64,000 nucleotides of DNA from Marinirhabdus sp963793275 (GCA_963793275.1 CAWBZL010000002.1:248001-312000); one strand, 5' to 3'; shown: positions 8,981-18,666, counted from the stretch's first letter. Notes: generated by a model from the letters alone, not told the origin. Program-made: numbers and translations.

Positions 8981-9688
8981 TTAAAGGTTCACTTTAGTTC
9001 CTATTGTCTCACCTTTAACAACCTTCATTAAATTACCTTTTGTGTTCATATCAAAAACAATAATTGGTAATTCGTTTTCCTGGCTAAGGGTAAATGCGGT
9101 TGTATCCATCACCTTCAATCCTTTTTTTAGCACATCATCAAATGTAATAAAATCGAATTTTGTTGCCGAAGTATCCTTTTCGGGATCACTTGTGTAAATT
9201 CCATCTACGCGGGTTCCTTTCAGAATAACATCTGCTTCAATTTCAATAGCTCGAAGCACTGCGGCGCTATCTGTAGTGAAATATGGGTTTCCTGTTCCGC
9301 CACCAAAAATTACCACACGTCCTTTTTCAAGGTGTCTAATCGCCTTACGACGAATAAAAGGCTCTGCTACTTCATTTATTTTTATGGCACTCTGTAGACG
9401 TGTAGGGATGTTTTCATCTTCCAATGCACCTTGCAACGCGAGTCCGTTTATTACTGTTGCCAACATTCCCATATGGTCGCCCTGTACACGGTCCATACCT
9501 TTGCTTGCACCTGCCAGGCCGCGAAAAATGTTTCCGCCACCTATGACAATGGCAACTTCTACTCCCAGGGCTGTAATTTCTTTAATTTCCAGGGCATATT
9601 CTTTGAGGCGATCGGGGTCAATACCATATTGACGATTACCCATTAAGGCTTCACCGCTTAATTTAAGGAGGATTCTATTATAACGCAT
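8981..9688 (-). CDS. pyrH: UMP kinase
   Basis: Hexameric amino-acid-kinase-fold enzyme that phosphorylates UMP to UDP in pyrimidine synthesis. I chose the ATG at 9688 (MRYNRILLKLSGEAL, 235 aa) over the TTG at 9709 because the family begins at this point. Visible motifs are KLSGEALMG at the N-terminus, VIGGGNIFRG for phosphate binding, and the C-terminal substrate region VMDTTAFTLSQEN. It lies in the rplM-rpsI-rpsB-tsf-pyrH-frr order, but a plus-strand peptidase gene separates it from tsf. Confidence 0.97.
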   Translation of the reverse strand: MRYNRILLKLSGEALMGNRQYGIDPDRLKEYALEIKEITALGVEVAIVIGGGNIFRGLAGASKGMDRVQGDHMGMLATVINGLALQGALEDENIPTRLQSAIKINEVAEPFIRRKAIRHLEKGRVVIFGGGTGNPYFTTDSAAVLRAIEIEADVILKGTRVDGIYTSDPEKDTSATKFDFITFDDVLKKGLKVMDTTAFTLSQENELPIIVFDMNTKGNLMKVVKGETIGTKVNL

Positions 9689-9852
9689 TAGTGGAATTTT
9701 GTTGGGCAAAAATAATGAAAATTTATGATGGATATTCTAAAAATCCTAAAGTATGAGTCGCGGGTGAAAAAAACCTGAAATATTACGATGACAAATTGAA
9801 TGTGTTACGATGTATTAAAAAGTACACAATTTTAATTTAAAAACCTCTGATT

Positions 9853-11238
9853 ATGAAAACTACAATACATCTTGCTTTCTTACTGCTAGCCTCAACATTA
9901 TTTGCTCAAAATCCTAAGGGCAATACATCGCCAACATTTTATCCCGCAACTTATAAAAAATCTGAATGCATAACAGATTCACAAAGACAACAGGTGCGCA
10001 GTCAACTTTTAATTAATAAACAGGAAATAGTAAAAAACAGACCAAATGCATTTGAAAGAAGTGGCGGCGCCATTACATTTGCCCCTCCTATTAAGTCCAA
10101 ACCCGGTTTTGATGACCCTGGATTTTATATCATAAATTTTCAAGTAGATCATGATCTTACACCAAATGGAAATTTAATAGATTATAATTGTAACGAAAGA
10201 ACGTATGACTGGGCAACCGGAAACCACGAAGGAACCGATTATGTGTTATGGCCTTACCCGTGGAAACATATGCAGGAAGAAGTAATGCAGATTGTTGCTG
10301 CAGCACCAGGAATTATACTAGATAAAAGAGATGGTAATTTCGATCTGAATTGTAATAATAGCGGAAACCCGAACTGGAACGGAATAATTATAGAGCACGC
10401 CGATGGATCGCAGGCCTGGTATTGGCACTTCAAGGATGGCGCTATTACAACAAAAAACATTGGCGATACTGTAGAAGAAGGCGAATATCTAGGTGCGGCG
10501 GGAAGCTCGGGTAGTAGTTCTATACCACATTTGCATTTTGAAGTATATGATGCAGGTAATAATCTTATAGATCCTTACCAGGGTTCTTGCAATAGTTTAA
10601 ATTCTGAAAGTTGGTGGGCAAATCAGCCAGAATATTATGTTCCGGCCATTAATAAACTCTCTACACATAATTCAACTAATTTTGATACTACCTGTGCCCA
10701 AGTTGAAGATACCTACGAGAAGCTTGACTTTTTACCGGGAGATGATGTGATTTTCCGAATTTTTTACAGAGATATTCAAACCAACAGTGAGACGCAGATA
10801 GTAGTTACAGATCCGAATGGAACGGTGTTGGAAGATTATGTTTTTACATCGTCCTGGCCCAACTATACAGGAGCTTATGCTGAATGGATATTCCCTACCG
10901 ACGCTTCCTGGATAGATGGAGTCTATAACATAACCGCAACATTTGGTGGAATTACATACGAAACTAGATTTGGTATAAATACATTTTTAGGTATTGAAGA
11001 TGTTGCTGAAAATAGCATAGCACTGTATCCTAATCCGGTACAGGATAAATTAGTTGTGGAGAGCTCAGAAGGTATACAACGAATCACCTTAGTGGATCTT
11101 GCCGGAAGAAAAGTGCTGGAAGTAACACCAGAGAATTTAACAACCGAACTTAATTTATCCACAGTAAGTAGCGGAGTCTATCTTGCAATAATTACTTCGG
11201 AAGGGAAGAAGTTAGTTAAAAAAGTGGTGAAACAATAG
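9853..11238 (+). CDS. T9SS-secreted M23 (LytM-type) metallopeptidase
   Basis: 461 residues. Signal peptide MKTTIHLAFLLLASTLFAQ; M23 peptidase core about 115-240; a following beta domain; and a T9SS type A sorting domain (about 388-461) with LYPNPVQDKLVV and a terminal GKKLVKKVVKQ. Zn-site residues are visible as H125 and D129 (NHEGTDY), H192 (WYWHF) and H226/H228 (HLHFEVYD). M23 enzymes cut peptidoglycan or glycine-rich peptides. The sorting domain implies export across the outer membrane, so the target is probably external (prey or competitor wall, or extracellular protein) rather than the cell's own wall. It is inserted between tsf and pyrH on the opposite strand. Confidence 0.9.
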   Translation: MKTTIHLAFLLLASTLFAQNPKGNTSPTFYPATYKKSECITDSQRQQVRSQLLINKQEIVKNRPNAFERSGGAITFAPPIKSKPGFDDPGFYIINFQVDHDLTPNGNLIDYNCNERTYDWATGNHEGTDYVLWPYPWKHMQEEVMQIVAAAPGIILDKRDGNFDLNCNNSGNPNWNGIIIEHADGSQAWYWHFKDGAITTKNIGDTVEEGEYLGAAGSSGSSSIPHLHFEVYDAGNNLIDPYQGSCNSLNSESWWANQPEYYVPAINKLSTHNSTNFDTTCAQVEDTYEKLDFLPGDDVIFRIFYRDIQTNSETQIVVTDPNGTVLEDYVFTSSWPNYTGAYAEWIFPTDASWIDGVYNITATFGGITYETRFGINTFLGIEDVAENSIALYPNPVQDKLVVESSEGIQRITLVDLAGRKVLEVTPENLTTELNLSTVSSGVYLAIITSEGKKLVKKVVKQ

Positions 11239-11273
11239 TGTGAGGAGACCAGTTATGTCAAATCATAACAATA

Positions 11274-11311
11274 AAAAATCCGTTTGCAGAATTTTCTGCA
11301 AACGGATTTTT
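11274..11311. terminator. Strong bidirectional terminator
   Basis: Perfect 17-base inverted repeat (A-tract, ATCCGTTTGCAGA, four-base loop ATTT, mirrored arm, T-tract). It lies 35 bases after the M23 peptidase stop on the plus strand and about 79 bases after the tsf stop on the minus strand, so it can serve both convergent genes. Confidence 0.92.
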
Positions 11312-11389
11312 AAATGATAGTCAGAAACAAATGTCGCTGAGTGATTCTTTGCATCGCGAGCGTAATGTAAAGAATAGTATCTAGGGGAA

Positions 11390-12352
11390 TTACGCTAAAG
11401 TAACTCTCTTAAAGCCAACTACTTCAACATTTTGGTCTGCTACATAATCTGAAACTTTTTTCTTATCGTCCATAATGTAATTTTGATCCAATAATGCTTG
11501 TTCCTGATCCAGAGTAGTGTTGTCACTAATGTAACGCTCCATTTTACCAGGAAGAATTTTATCCCAGATCTGTTCTGGTTTCCCTTCTGCTTTCAACTGC
11601 TCTTTTGCTTCGGCTTCGGCTTTTGCCATGGCGTCTTCTGTTAACTGAGCTTTTGAGATAAATTGCGGTACATTTTTAAGGGTTTTTCCTAAACGTCCTA
11701 ATTCAATATTATCTTTTTCAATAACGGCAATTCTAGCTTCCGTTTCTGATGCTACGTAAGCCGGATCAAAATCTTTGTAAGATAATGTAGTTGCTCCCAT
11801 GGAAGCTACCTGCATCGATACGTTTTTAGCAACTTCTTCAGCGTTATCGATAGCTTTTGATAATCCTGTTAAAGCGCCAATCTTATTACCGTGAATGTAG
11901 GTTCCTACGAAAGGTGCTTCCAATGTTTCAAAACCACCAATTTCAATCTTCTCACCAATTACACCGGTTTGTTCGATCAATTTCTCTTCAACCGTCATTC
12001 CTTTGAAATCTGCTTTTAAAAGCTCTTCTTTGGAATTTACATTAATTGCGATGTCTGCGATTTCCTGGGCTAGTTCTTTATAAGAGTCATTTTTTGCTAC
12101 GAAATCTGTTTCACAATTAACTGAAACAACAACACCTCTCGTGTTAGCGTCGTTTATTTTTGAAACAACAGCTCCTTCACTAGAGTCACGATCTGCTCTT
12201 TTTTCAGCAATTTTCTGTCCTTTTTTTCTTAGGATGTTAATTGCCTCTTCCATATTACCTTCTGCTTCTACTAATGCCTTTTTACAGTCCATCATTCCAG
12301 CTCCGGTTTTTTTTCTTAATTCGTTTACTTCTGCGGCGGTTACTTTTACCAT
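11390..12352 (-). CDS. tsf: Translation elongation factor Ts
   Basis: 320-residue nucleotide exchange factor for EF-Tu. The N-terminal UBA-like domain is followed by KKTGAGMMDCKKALVEAEGN; the core carries the hallmark NCETDFVAKND. The C-terminal half contains the longer insertion typical of Bacteroidota EF-Ts. It is downstream of rpsB with a 166-base gap that holds a terminator-like hairpin. Confidence 0.97.
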   Translation of the reverse strand: MVKVTAAEVNELRKKTGAGMMDCKKALVEAEGNMEEAINILRKKGQKIAEKRADRDSSEGAVVSKINDANTRGVVVSVNCETDFVAKNDSYKELAQEIADIAINVNSKEELLKADFKGMTVEEKLIEQTGVIGEKIEIGGFETLEAPFVGTYIHGNKIGALTGLSKAIDNAEEVAKNVSMQVASMGATTLSYKDFDPAYVASETEARIAVIEKDNIELGRLGKTLKNVPQFISKAQLTEDAMAKAEAEAKEQLKAEGKPEQIWDKILPGKMERYISDNTTLDQEQALLDQNYIMDDKKKVSDYVADQNVEVVGFKRVTLA

Positions 12353-12408
12353 CGTATTTATTTTTTATTGCGCTTGCTTTGCAATTGCATTGTTTATTAA
12401 TTAGTAGT

Positions 12409-12459
12409 AAAAAAGCCGTCGCAAATTTCAGTTAGAGAAATGAACATGACGACTTTTTA
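12409..12459 (-). terminator. Terminator-like hairpin between rpsB and tsf
   Basis: On the minus strand, AAAAAGTCGTC pairs with GACGGCTTTTT (11 pairs with one G-U) across a loop of about 27 bases, followed by TTT. It lies between the rpsB stop and the tsf start, so it may act as a partial terminator or attenuator that sets the S2 to EF-Ts ratio. Confidence 0.6.
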
Positions 12460-12518
12460 ATTTTATGAAATAATTTTTCTTTTCAGCAACAGCGCAAACT
12501 GCTACTGTATATTTAAAA

Positions 12519-13451
12519 CTACTCTTCTTCTTTAGTTAAACCGGCTTTCTCCATAGTCTCAGACTTGGACTCAAGTACTTTAGATTCTTTAGCATCTTTC
12601 ATTGCTTTCTTATCACTTGTACTCACAGTTGGAGCTCCTGAAACGTCTGTAGCTTCTACAGAAACTCTTTTCTTTTTAGGCTTACCTTCTTTACCTTCTT
12701 TCTTTTCTCTTTTAGGAGCACTCTTTTTTGAGCCTTCTTCTTCGTCACCATCTTTTCCAGATTTTCTTTCGGCTAAACCTCCTGCAATAGCATCGGTTAC
12801 ACTTGTGATAATCTTCTCGATAGACTTAGATGCATCATCGTTAGACGGGATAGCATAGTCAATCTCACGAGGATCGCTATTGGTATCTACCATAGCAAAG
12901 ATTGGGATGTTTAGTTTTTGAGCTTCTTTTACAGCAATGTGCTCACGTGTAGTATCTACAATAAATAAAGCGCCTGGAAGACGGCTCATTTCGCTAATAG
13001 AACCTAAGTTCTTTTCCAGCTTCGCTCTTAGACGGTCTACTGCTAAACGCTCTTTCTTGGAAAGTGTCATAAATGTTCCGTCCTGCTTCATTCTATCAAT
13101 AGAAGCCATTTTCTTAACGGCTTTTCTAATAGTTACAAAGTTAGTTAACATACCACCTGGCCATCTCTCTGTGATGTAAGGCATGTTCACGTTCTTTACT
13201 TTTTCTGAAACAATGTCTTTCGCTTGTTTTTTAGTAGCTACGAATAGAATTTTACGTCCACTTGCGGCAATCTTCGCCAAAGCATCGTTTGCTTCCTGAA
13301 GTTTTGCGGTAGTTTTGTATAGGTTGATAATGTGGATACCGTTACGCTCCATATAGATATACGGTGCCATATTCGGGTTCCATTTTCTGGTAAGGTGTCC
13401 AAAGTGTACACCTGCGTCAAGGAGTTCCTTAACTTGCTTGTTGTCTGCCAT
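12519..13451 (-). CDS. rpsB: 30S ribosomal protein S2 with charged C-terminal extension
   Basis: 310 residues against about 240 in E. coli. Residues 1-228 are standard S2 (VHFGHLTRKWNPNMAPYIY, then TERWPGGMLTNF and PGALFIVDTTREHIAVKEA). Residues about 230-310 form a Lys/Glu-rich low-complexity tail (EEEGSKKSAPKREKKEGKEG), probably disordered. Extended S2 tails occur in Bacteroidota. It sits 199 bases downstream of rpsI, with a strong hairpin in the gap. Confidence 0.97.
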   Translation of the reverse strand: MADNKQVKELLDAGVHFGHLTRKWNPNMAPYIYMERNGIHIINLYKTTAKLQEANDALAKIAASGRKILFVATKKQAKDIVSEKVKNVNMPYITERWPGGMLTNFVTIRKAVKKMASIDRMKQDGTFMTLSKKERLAVDRLRAKLEKNLGSISEMSRLPGALFIVDTTREHIAVKEAQKLNIPIFAMVDTNSDPREIDYAIPSNDDASKSIEKIITSVTDAIAGGLAERKSGKDGDEEEGSKKSAPKREKKEGKEGKPKKKRVSVEATDVSGAPTVSTSDKKAMKDAKESKVLESKSETMEKAGLTKEEE

Positions 13452-13537
13452 TTTGTTTTTAGTTTACGTTCTGTAAGTTAGATAGCAATCTGTCCTTCAG
13501 TTTTTCTGAATTATTTGATTTAGATGCTAAACTAGTT

Positions 13538-13561
13538 GTCCCGCCCGGCAAAGAGCGGGAC
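13538..13561 (-). other. G+C-rich hairpin in the rpsI-rpsB intergenic leader
   Basis: GTCCCGC (13538-13544) pairs perfectly with GCGGGAC (13555-13561) across a ten-base loop. No U-tract follows on either strand, so it does not look like a terminator. It lies 87 bases upstream of the rpsB start and could be an autoregulatory leader element or an mRNA processing site. Confidence 0.5.
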
Positions 13562-13650
13562 TAACAGCTTATTAATAATTGTATTTGTATGAACTTGTAT
13601 AAATCGCCAACCATTGCTGCAAAGCAACGCAGGCTGAGCGAAGTCGAAGC

Positions 13651-14037
13651 TTAACGCTTAGAGAACTGAAATTTCTTACGGGCTTTCTTCTGTCCGAATT
13701 TCTTACGCTCAACCATACGTGGGTCTCTGGTAAGTAGTCCTTCCGGCTTCAAGATGCCTCTGTTCTCATCGTTCAACGTGCACATAGCACGAGAAATTGC
13801 CAGGCGAATTGCTTCTGCCTGACCGGTAATACCTCCACCAAAAACATTTACCGAAATATCGAATGTTTTTTCGTTATCGGTTAACATCAAAGGTTGCTTT
13901 ACTTTGTATTGCAATGTTGAGGTTGTAAAATAATTGTCTAGCTCACGCTTGTTGATGGTAATGTTCCCTTTTCCTTCAGATAGGTAAACACGTGCAACAG
14001 CGGTCTTTCTTCTTCCAATTTTGTGAATTGTCTCCAT
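13651..14037 (-). CDS. rpsI: 30S ribosomal protein S9
   Basis: 128 residues. It starts METIHKIGRRKTAVARVYL and ends with the conserved basic tail RKKFQFSKR that reaches the P-site tRNA. Its start shares bases with the end of rplM (both reach 14037), indicating translational coupling. A degenerate GAGCGAAGTCGAAG repeat fragment abuts the stop codon. Confidence 0.98.
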   Translation of the reverse strand: METIHKIGRRKTAVARVYLSEGKGNITINKRELDNYFTTSTLQYKVKQPLMLTDNEKTFDISVNVFGGGITGQAEAIRLAISRAMCTLNDENRGILKPEGLLTRDPRMVERKKFGQKKARKKFQFSKR

Positions 14038-14492
14038 TACTTTTTGTCGTTAAGGTTAATTACTCTGGGTTTTTGTGCTTCTTGTCCGTGGTTTTCATCA
14101 TCATAAACTTTTAGATTTCTGAAAATAGCAGCACCTAATTTATTTTTAGGTAACATTCCTTTTACAGATTTTTCTATAAGTCTAGAAGGACTTTTTCCAA
14201 ACAATTCTTTAGCAGTTAAAGAACGCTGTCCACCAGGATACCCTGTGTGGCGTATGTATTCTTTAGCTTCCCATTTGTTTCCCGATAACTGGATTTTGGC
14301 AGCATTCGTAATAATTACGTTGTCGCCACAATCTACGTGTGGAGTAAAACTTGGTTTGTGTTTTCCGCGAAGTAATTTAGCAACTTCGCTTGCAAGACGA
14401 CCCAATGTTTGGCCGTCCGCATCCACCACCAACCATTCCTTAGTCACGGTTGCCTTATTGGCAGATACTGTTTTGTAACTTAATGTGTCCAT
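14037..14492 (-). CDS. rplM: 50S ribosomal protein L13
   Basis: 151 residues, standard L13: VDADGQTLGRLASEVAKLLRGKHKP near the N-terminus, then RHTGYPGGQRS and VKGMLPKNKLG. First gene of the rplM-rpsI-rpsB-tsf unit. A good promoter lies about 80 bases upstream. Confidence 0.98.
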   Translation of the reverse strand: MDTLSYKTVSANKATVTKEWLVVDADGQTLGRLASEVAKLLRGKHKPSFTPHVDCGDNVIITNAAKIQLSGNKWEAKEYIRHTGYPGGQRSLTAKELFGKSPSRLIEKSVKGMLPKNKLGAAIFRNLKVYDDENHGQEAQKPRVINLNDKK

Positions 14493-14570
14493 TATAGTTC
14501 TTTGTGTAAATAGTTAATAATTCATTGTTTTCACCCATCCAAACAGAATTTTTCCGCTTTTTGAGGGGTG

Positions 14571-14600
14571 CAAATGTAATGTTATTTATTTGATTGGCAA
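14571..14600 (-). promoter_or_regulatory. Promoter of the rplM-rpsI operon
   Basis: Read on the minus strand: TTG (14600-14598), a 19-base spacer, then TACATTTG (14578-14571). This fits the Bacteroidota housekeeping sigma consensus TTG-N17-23-TAnnTTTG. It leaves a 5' leader of about 70 bases before the rplM ATG. Confidence 0.8.
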
Positions 14601-14735
14601 GGAGGGAAGTTTCTTTTTTATGAAATATAGCTTGCGTTTTTCTTCCGGAGAAGAGAAAACCTAATCTGGACTAAATAACAACCATGAGTTTTTCTTCCAG
14701 AGCCAATTGATTACGATCTGAACCTTGTTATATAC

Positions 14736-15122
14736 TCATAGCCCAAGCGCTTTGTTATATTGCTCCATCCACGCTTGGGCTTCGGCTAACGTATCAAACG
14801 TTTTTAGTTTCATCCTTGAAAAAGTTTCTTCGTAGGCAACCATTTTTTTAGTTGTTTCATTGGGAGCTACTATCGCAAATGCTGTTACATCTGGATAGTA
14901 TGGGCATTGAAGGTAAGAAATTGGGTTGATGGTGTAATCTGTGGTGCGATCAAATATATAGCCATATTTTAACTCACCGTAATGGGCTCTATAAAGTTTA
15001 TGTAAAGCAGTAACTTCTTCGATACCAATTGAAGCACCTTGCGAAATTTTGCACACCACATAGGTGTCATAAAATTTCACAATGGCAAAATCGAGCTTAG
15101 TATTCTGTACTAGAGGTTCCAT
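14736..15122 (-). CDS. Small STAS/SEC14-like domain protein
   Basis: 128 residues, cytosolic, no signal peptide. The pattern (an N-terminal strand pair, YGYIFDRTTDYTINPISYLQ, VTAFAIVAPNETTK, then FDTLAEAQAWMEQYN) resembles the STAS/SEC14 or SpoIIAA-like proteins common in flavobacteria. Those proteins have an alternating beta/alpha fold and often end in an AxxWL-type helix. Molecular role unknown. It lies between pyc and rplM on the same strand, separated by about 90 and 240 bases. Confidence 0.6.
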   Translation of the reverse strand: MEPLVQNTKLDFAIVKFYDTYVVCKISQGASIGIEEVTALHKLYRAHYGELKYGYIFDRTTDYTINPISYLQCPYYPDVTAFAIVAPNETTKKMVAYEETFSRMKLKTFDTLAEAQAWMEQYNKALGL

Positions 15123-15213
15123 AAGTTTGGATAGCTAAAACATACTATCCTATAAATTTATAAAAACAGAACTTAACAACAAATTTTTTAACGCAGTTGC
15201 ATTTTCACCGCTA

Positions 15214-18200
15214 CTAACTAAGTGTCACGATCAAATCATCCTGCATCACTAAAGTTCCCTCCTGTAAAGATATGTTTTTTACTTTTCCACTGCCTACTGC
15301 CAACACAGTACTCTCCATTTTCATTGCTTCCAAAACAAACAATGGATCGTTTGCTTTTACTTCCTGCCCTTTCTTTACCAGAATTTTATAAAGCATTCCC
15401 TGCAATGGTGCTCCGTATTGGTTTTCATCTTCGGTATCGGCTTTTATATTTTGTACGTTCTTTACGTCTACGGAAGCATCCTTTATTTCCACGAATCTAT
15501 TTTCCCCGTTTACCGAAAAGAACACGATCCTAAATCCATCATCATTTGGGATTCCTACCGAAAGTAACTTCACAGCAATGGTTTTTCCGGGTTCCAGTTC
15601 TATCATCGTTTCTTCCCTCAATTTCATAGGATAGAAGAAATTTTTAGTGGATAAAATCGCAGTACTTCCAAACAACTTATACTTTTCATGAGCTGCTTCA
15701 AAAACACGTGGATACAAACTGTAACTTAGGAAATCTTCAAATTCTATCGGTCTGCTAAAGCCTTTCTGAAACTTCTTTTTGAAAGCAGTATACTCCTTGT
15801 CAAAATCTATAGGTGTTAAATGCGCATTGGGTCTATCGGTATACGGTTTATTGCTTTTCAATAGTATCTTCTGAAGTTTTTTCGGAAAACCACCCAACGG
15901 TTGTCCCAGATCCCCTTTAAAGAAATTGATCACAGATTCCGGGAATGAAATAGTTTCCCCGCGCTCCATCACATCTTCCGGTGATAAATTGTTTGTGACC
16001 ATAAAAATAGCCATATCGCCCACCACTTTGCTGCTTGGCGTTACTTTTACCAAGTTTCCGAAGAGTGTATTCACCTGCTCGTACATTTTCTTCACCTCAC
16101 TAAATCGGTCACCCAATCCAAGAGCTTCAGCCTGCGGACGTAGATTTGAATACTGCCCTCCTGGAATTTCGTGCTGATACACTTCGGCAGTACCGGCTTT
16201 AAGATCAGACTCAAACGGATAGTAATATTCCCGAATATCTTCCCAGTAATTTGAAAATTGATTCAGCTTTTTCATATCAAAATCGTTGGCGCGCTTGTGG
16301 CGTTTCATCATCTCCACGACCGAGTTAAAATTGGGTTGCGATGTCAACCCTGAAAGTCCGCCCAATGCCACATCAACTACATCAACACCTGCTTCAATGG
16401 CTTTTAAGTAGGTAGCAGATTGTATGGAGGACGTATCGTGAGTGTGTAGATGCAATGGAATATTCACGGTGTCTTTTAAGGCACCCACCAATTCAGTAGC
16501 TGCATACGGTTTTAATAAACCAGCCATATCCTTGATAGCGATAATGTGTGCACCAGCATTTTCAAGGTCTTTGGCGAGTTGAGTGTAGTATTTTAACGTA
16601 TATTTTGTTTCATTAGGATCTAAAATATCGCCCGTATAACTTATGGCAGCTTCGGCTAATCCGCCAGTTTTGTTACGCACGTAGTTAATACTTGGCTCCA
16701 TGGCTTTAACCCAGTTCAACGAGTCGAATATTCTAAAAATATCAATTCCGTTCTCCCAGGAGGTTTCAATAAATTTTTCAATCAAATTATCCGGATACGC
16801 TTTGTATCCTACACCGTTGCTACCTCTAAGTAACATTTGAAATAAAATATTAGGCATTAGCTTTCGCAACTCTCGTAAACGTGTCCACGGACTTTCATTC
16901 AAAAACCGAAGACAAACATCAAAAGTGGCGCCGCCCCACATTTCAATACTAAAGGTATTAGGATGGTTTTTTGCAAAGCTTTCAGCCACATTTACCAGAT
17001 CGTAGGTTCGCATTCTTGTTGCCAGCAACGACTGGTGCGCATCCCGCATAGTCGTATCGGTAAAGTGAATTTTCTTTTCAGCTTTCAACCATTTCGAGAA
17101 GCCATCGGGACCTAATTCGGTGAGTAAATCTTTGGTTCCCTTTGGAAACGCTGCGTTTGGGTCGAAAGCAGGAACCACAGGAGTTCTGAATTTTTTATTC
17201 TCATCCACAAATTTTACATCCGGATTTCCGTTTACGATCACTTCACCCAGATAGTTGGTGATTTTTGTAGTGCGATCCTGGGGTAATTTTATGTCGAAAA
17301 GCGAAGGTGTATTTCCAATAAAATTTACAGATGCTTTACCGTTTTTAAATGTGTCATGCTGAATTACATTCTGAAGAAAATGTATATTGGTTTTCACACC
17401 ACGAATCCTGAATTCCTTTAAAGCACGCGTCATTTTTCGAACCGCTCCATCCAGAGTACGTCCGTGAGCGGAAACTTTTACCAGCATGGAATCAAAAAAC
17501 GGACTAATACTATAGGATTGATAAATACTTCCGGCATCCAATCGAATCCCCATTCCTGAAGCGCTACGATACGTCGTAATAGTTCCATAATCCGGTGTGA
17601 AATTATTGGCGGGATCTTCGGTAGTTAACCTGCATTGTATGGCAAACCCGTAGGTTTGAAGGGAATCCTGATCGTAAATTTTGATCTGCTTGTCGTCCAG
17701 TTTATAACCACCGGCAACAAATATTTGTGTTTTAATAAGGTCTATTCCCGTAACCATTTCAGTAACCGTGTGCTCTACCTGAATACGCGGATTCACTTCA
17801 ATAAAATAAACTTCATCACTTTTATCTACCAAAAATTCTACGGTACCAACGTTGTTATACGTTACTTCTTCGGCAATGGCAACGGCGTAGGTGTATAATT
17901 GTTTCTTCACTTTTGCTGAAACATTATAGGAAGGTGCCATTTCCACCACTTTTTGATGGCGACGTTGTACCGAACAGTCACGCTCGTATAAATGACGAAT
18001 ATTTCCGTGGTTATCTGCCACGATCTGTATTTCCAAATGTTTCGGGTCTTCCACATATTTTTCAAGAAACATGGTGTCGTCTCCAAAAGCATTTAAGGAT
18101 TCACTTTTTGCAGAAGTAAAATTGTTCGATAGCTCTTCGGCAGAGCGAATAATACGCATCCCACGACCACCTCCGCCTGAGGCTGCTTTTAACATCACGG

Positions 18201-18666
18201 GATAGCCAATAATTTCAGCTTCTGAAAGTGCTACTTTTAAACTGGTTAGTTTTTTTGTGTTACTCTGAATAATAGGAACCTTGCACTTTTTGGCGATCTT
18301 TTTCGCCGTGATCTTGTCACCCAAAGCATCCATCACTTCTGGATCCGGACCAATAAAAATAATGCCGTTTTCAGCACATTTACGAGCAAATTCTGAATTT
18401 TCAGAAAGAAAACCATAACCAGGATGAATGGCATCTACATTTTTAGATTTTGCCAGTGAGATAATAGCATCACTATCTAAATAAGGTTTTAGGGGTTGGT
18501 CGTTGGTGCCAATCTGGTACGCCTCGTCTGCTTTGTAACGGTGTTGCGAATAGCGATCCTCGTAGGTGTATATGGCTACGGTCTCGAGATTAATTTCGGT
18601 ACAGGCACGAAATACACGGATGGCTATTTCGCCACGATTGGCAACTAGAACTTTTTTAATTTTCAT
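15214..18666 (-). CDS. pyc: Pyruvate carboxylase
   Basis: 1150-residue single-chain enzyme making oxaloacetate from pyruvate and bicarbonate with ATP. The order is standard: biotin carboxylase (KKVLVANRGEIAIRVFRAC at the N-terminus, ATP-grasp GGGGRGMRI, EVNPRIQVEHTVTE), carboxyltransferase (DTTMRDAHQSLLATRMR, EMWGGATFDV), PYC/OADA domain, and the biotinyl domain with EAMKMES, where K1116 is the biotin attachment residue. It is anaplerotic, feeding the TCA cycle. No operon partner is evident. Confidence 0.97.
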   Translation of the reverse strand: MKIKKVLVANRGEIAIRVFRACTEINLETVAIYTYEDRYSQHRYKADEAYQIGTNDQPLKPYLDSDAIISLAKSKNVDAIHPGYGFLSENSEFARKCAENGIIFIGPDPEVMDALGDKITAKKIAKKCKVPIIQSNTKKLTSLKVALSEAEIIGYPVMLKAASGGGGRGMRIIRSAEELSNNFTSAKSESLNAFGDDTMFLEKYVEDPKHLEIQIVADNHGNIRHLYERDCSVQRRHQKVVEMAPSYNVSAKVKKQLYTYAVAIAEEVTYNNVGTVEFLVDKSDEVYFIEVNPRIQVEHTVTEMVTGIDLIKTQIFVAGGYKLDDKQIKIYDQDSLQTYGFAIQCRLTTEDPANNFTPDYGTITTYRSASGMGIRLDAGSIYQSYSISPFFDSMLVKVSAHGRTLDGAVRKMTRALKEFRIRGVKTNIHFLQNVIQHDTFKNGKASVNFIGNTPSLFDIKLPQDRTTKITNYLGEVIVNGNPDVKFVDENKKFRTPVVPAFDPNAAFPKGTKDLLTELGPDGFSKWLKAEKKIHFTDTTMRDAHQSLLATRMRTYDLVNVAESFAKNHPNTFSIEMWGGATFDVCLRFLNESPWTRLRELRKLMPNILFQMLLRGSNGVGYKAYPDNLIEKFIETSWENGIDIFRIFDSLNWVKAMEPSINYVRNKTGGLAEAAISYTGDILDPNETKYTLKYYTQLAKDLENAGAHIIAIKDMAGLLKPYAATELVGALKDTVNIPLHLHTHDTSSIQSATYLKAIEAGVDVVDVALGGLSGLTSQPNFNSVVEMMKRHKRANDFDMKKLNQFSNYWEDIREYYYPFESDLKAGTAEVYQHEIPGGQYSNLRPQAEALGLGDRFSEVKKMYEQVNTLFGNLVKVTPSSKVVGDMAIFMVTNNLSPEDVMERGETISFPESVINFFKGDLGQPLGGFPKKLQKILLKSNKPYTDRPNAHLTPIDFDKEYTAFKKKFQKGFSRPIEFEDFLSYSLYPRVFEAAHEKYKLFGSTAILSTKNFFYPMKLREETMIELEPGKTIAVKLLSVGIPNDDGFRIVFFSVNGENRFVEIKDASVDVKNVQNIKADTEDENQYGAPLQGMLYKILVKKGQEVKANDPLFVLEAMKMESTVLAVGSGKVKNISLQEGTLVMQDDLIVTLS

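Noticed and set aside
9276..9632. 118-codon open frame on the plus strand opposite pyrH
   Set aside because: Antisense to an essential, well-matched gene; no domain or promoter of its own.
14630..14665. Bulged stem GTTTTCTCTTC / GAAGAAAAAC as terminator of the STAS-like gene
   Set aside because: It has a bulge and no following U-tract on the minus strand; evidence too weak.
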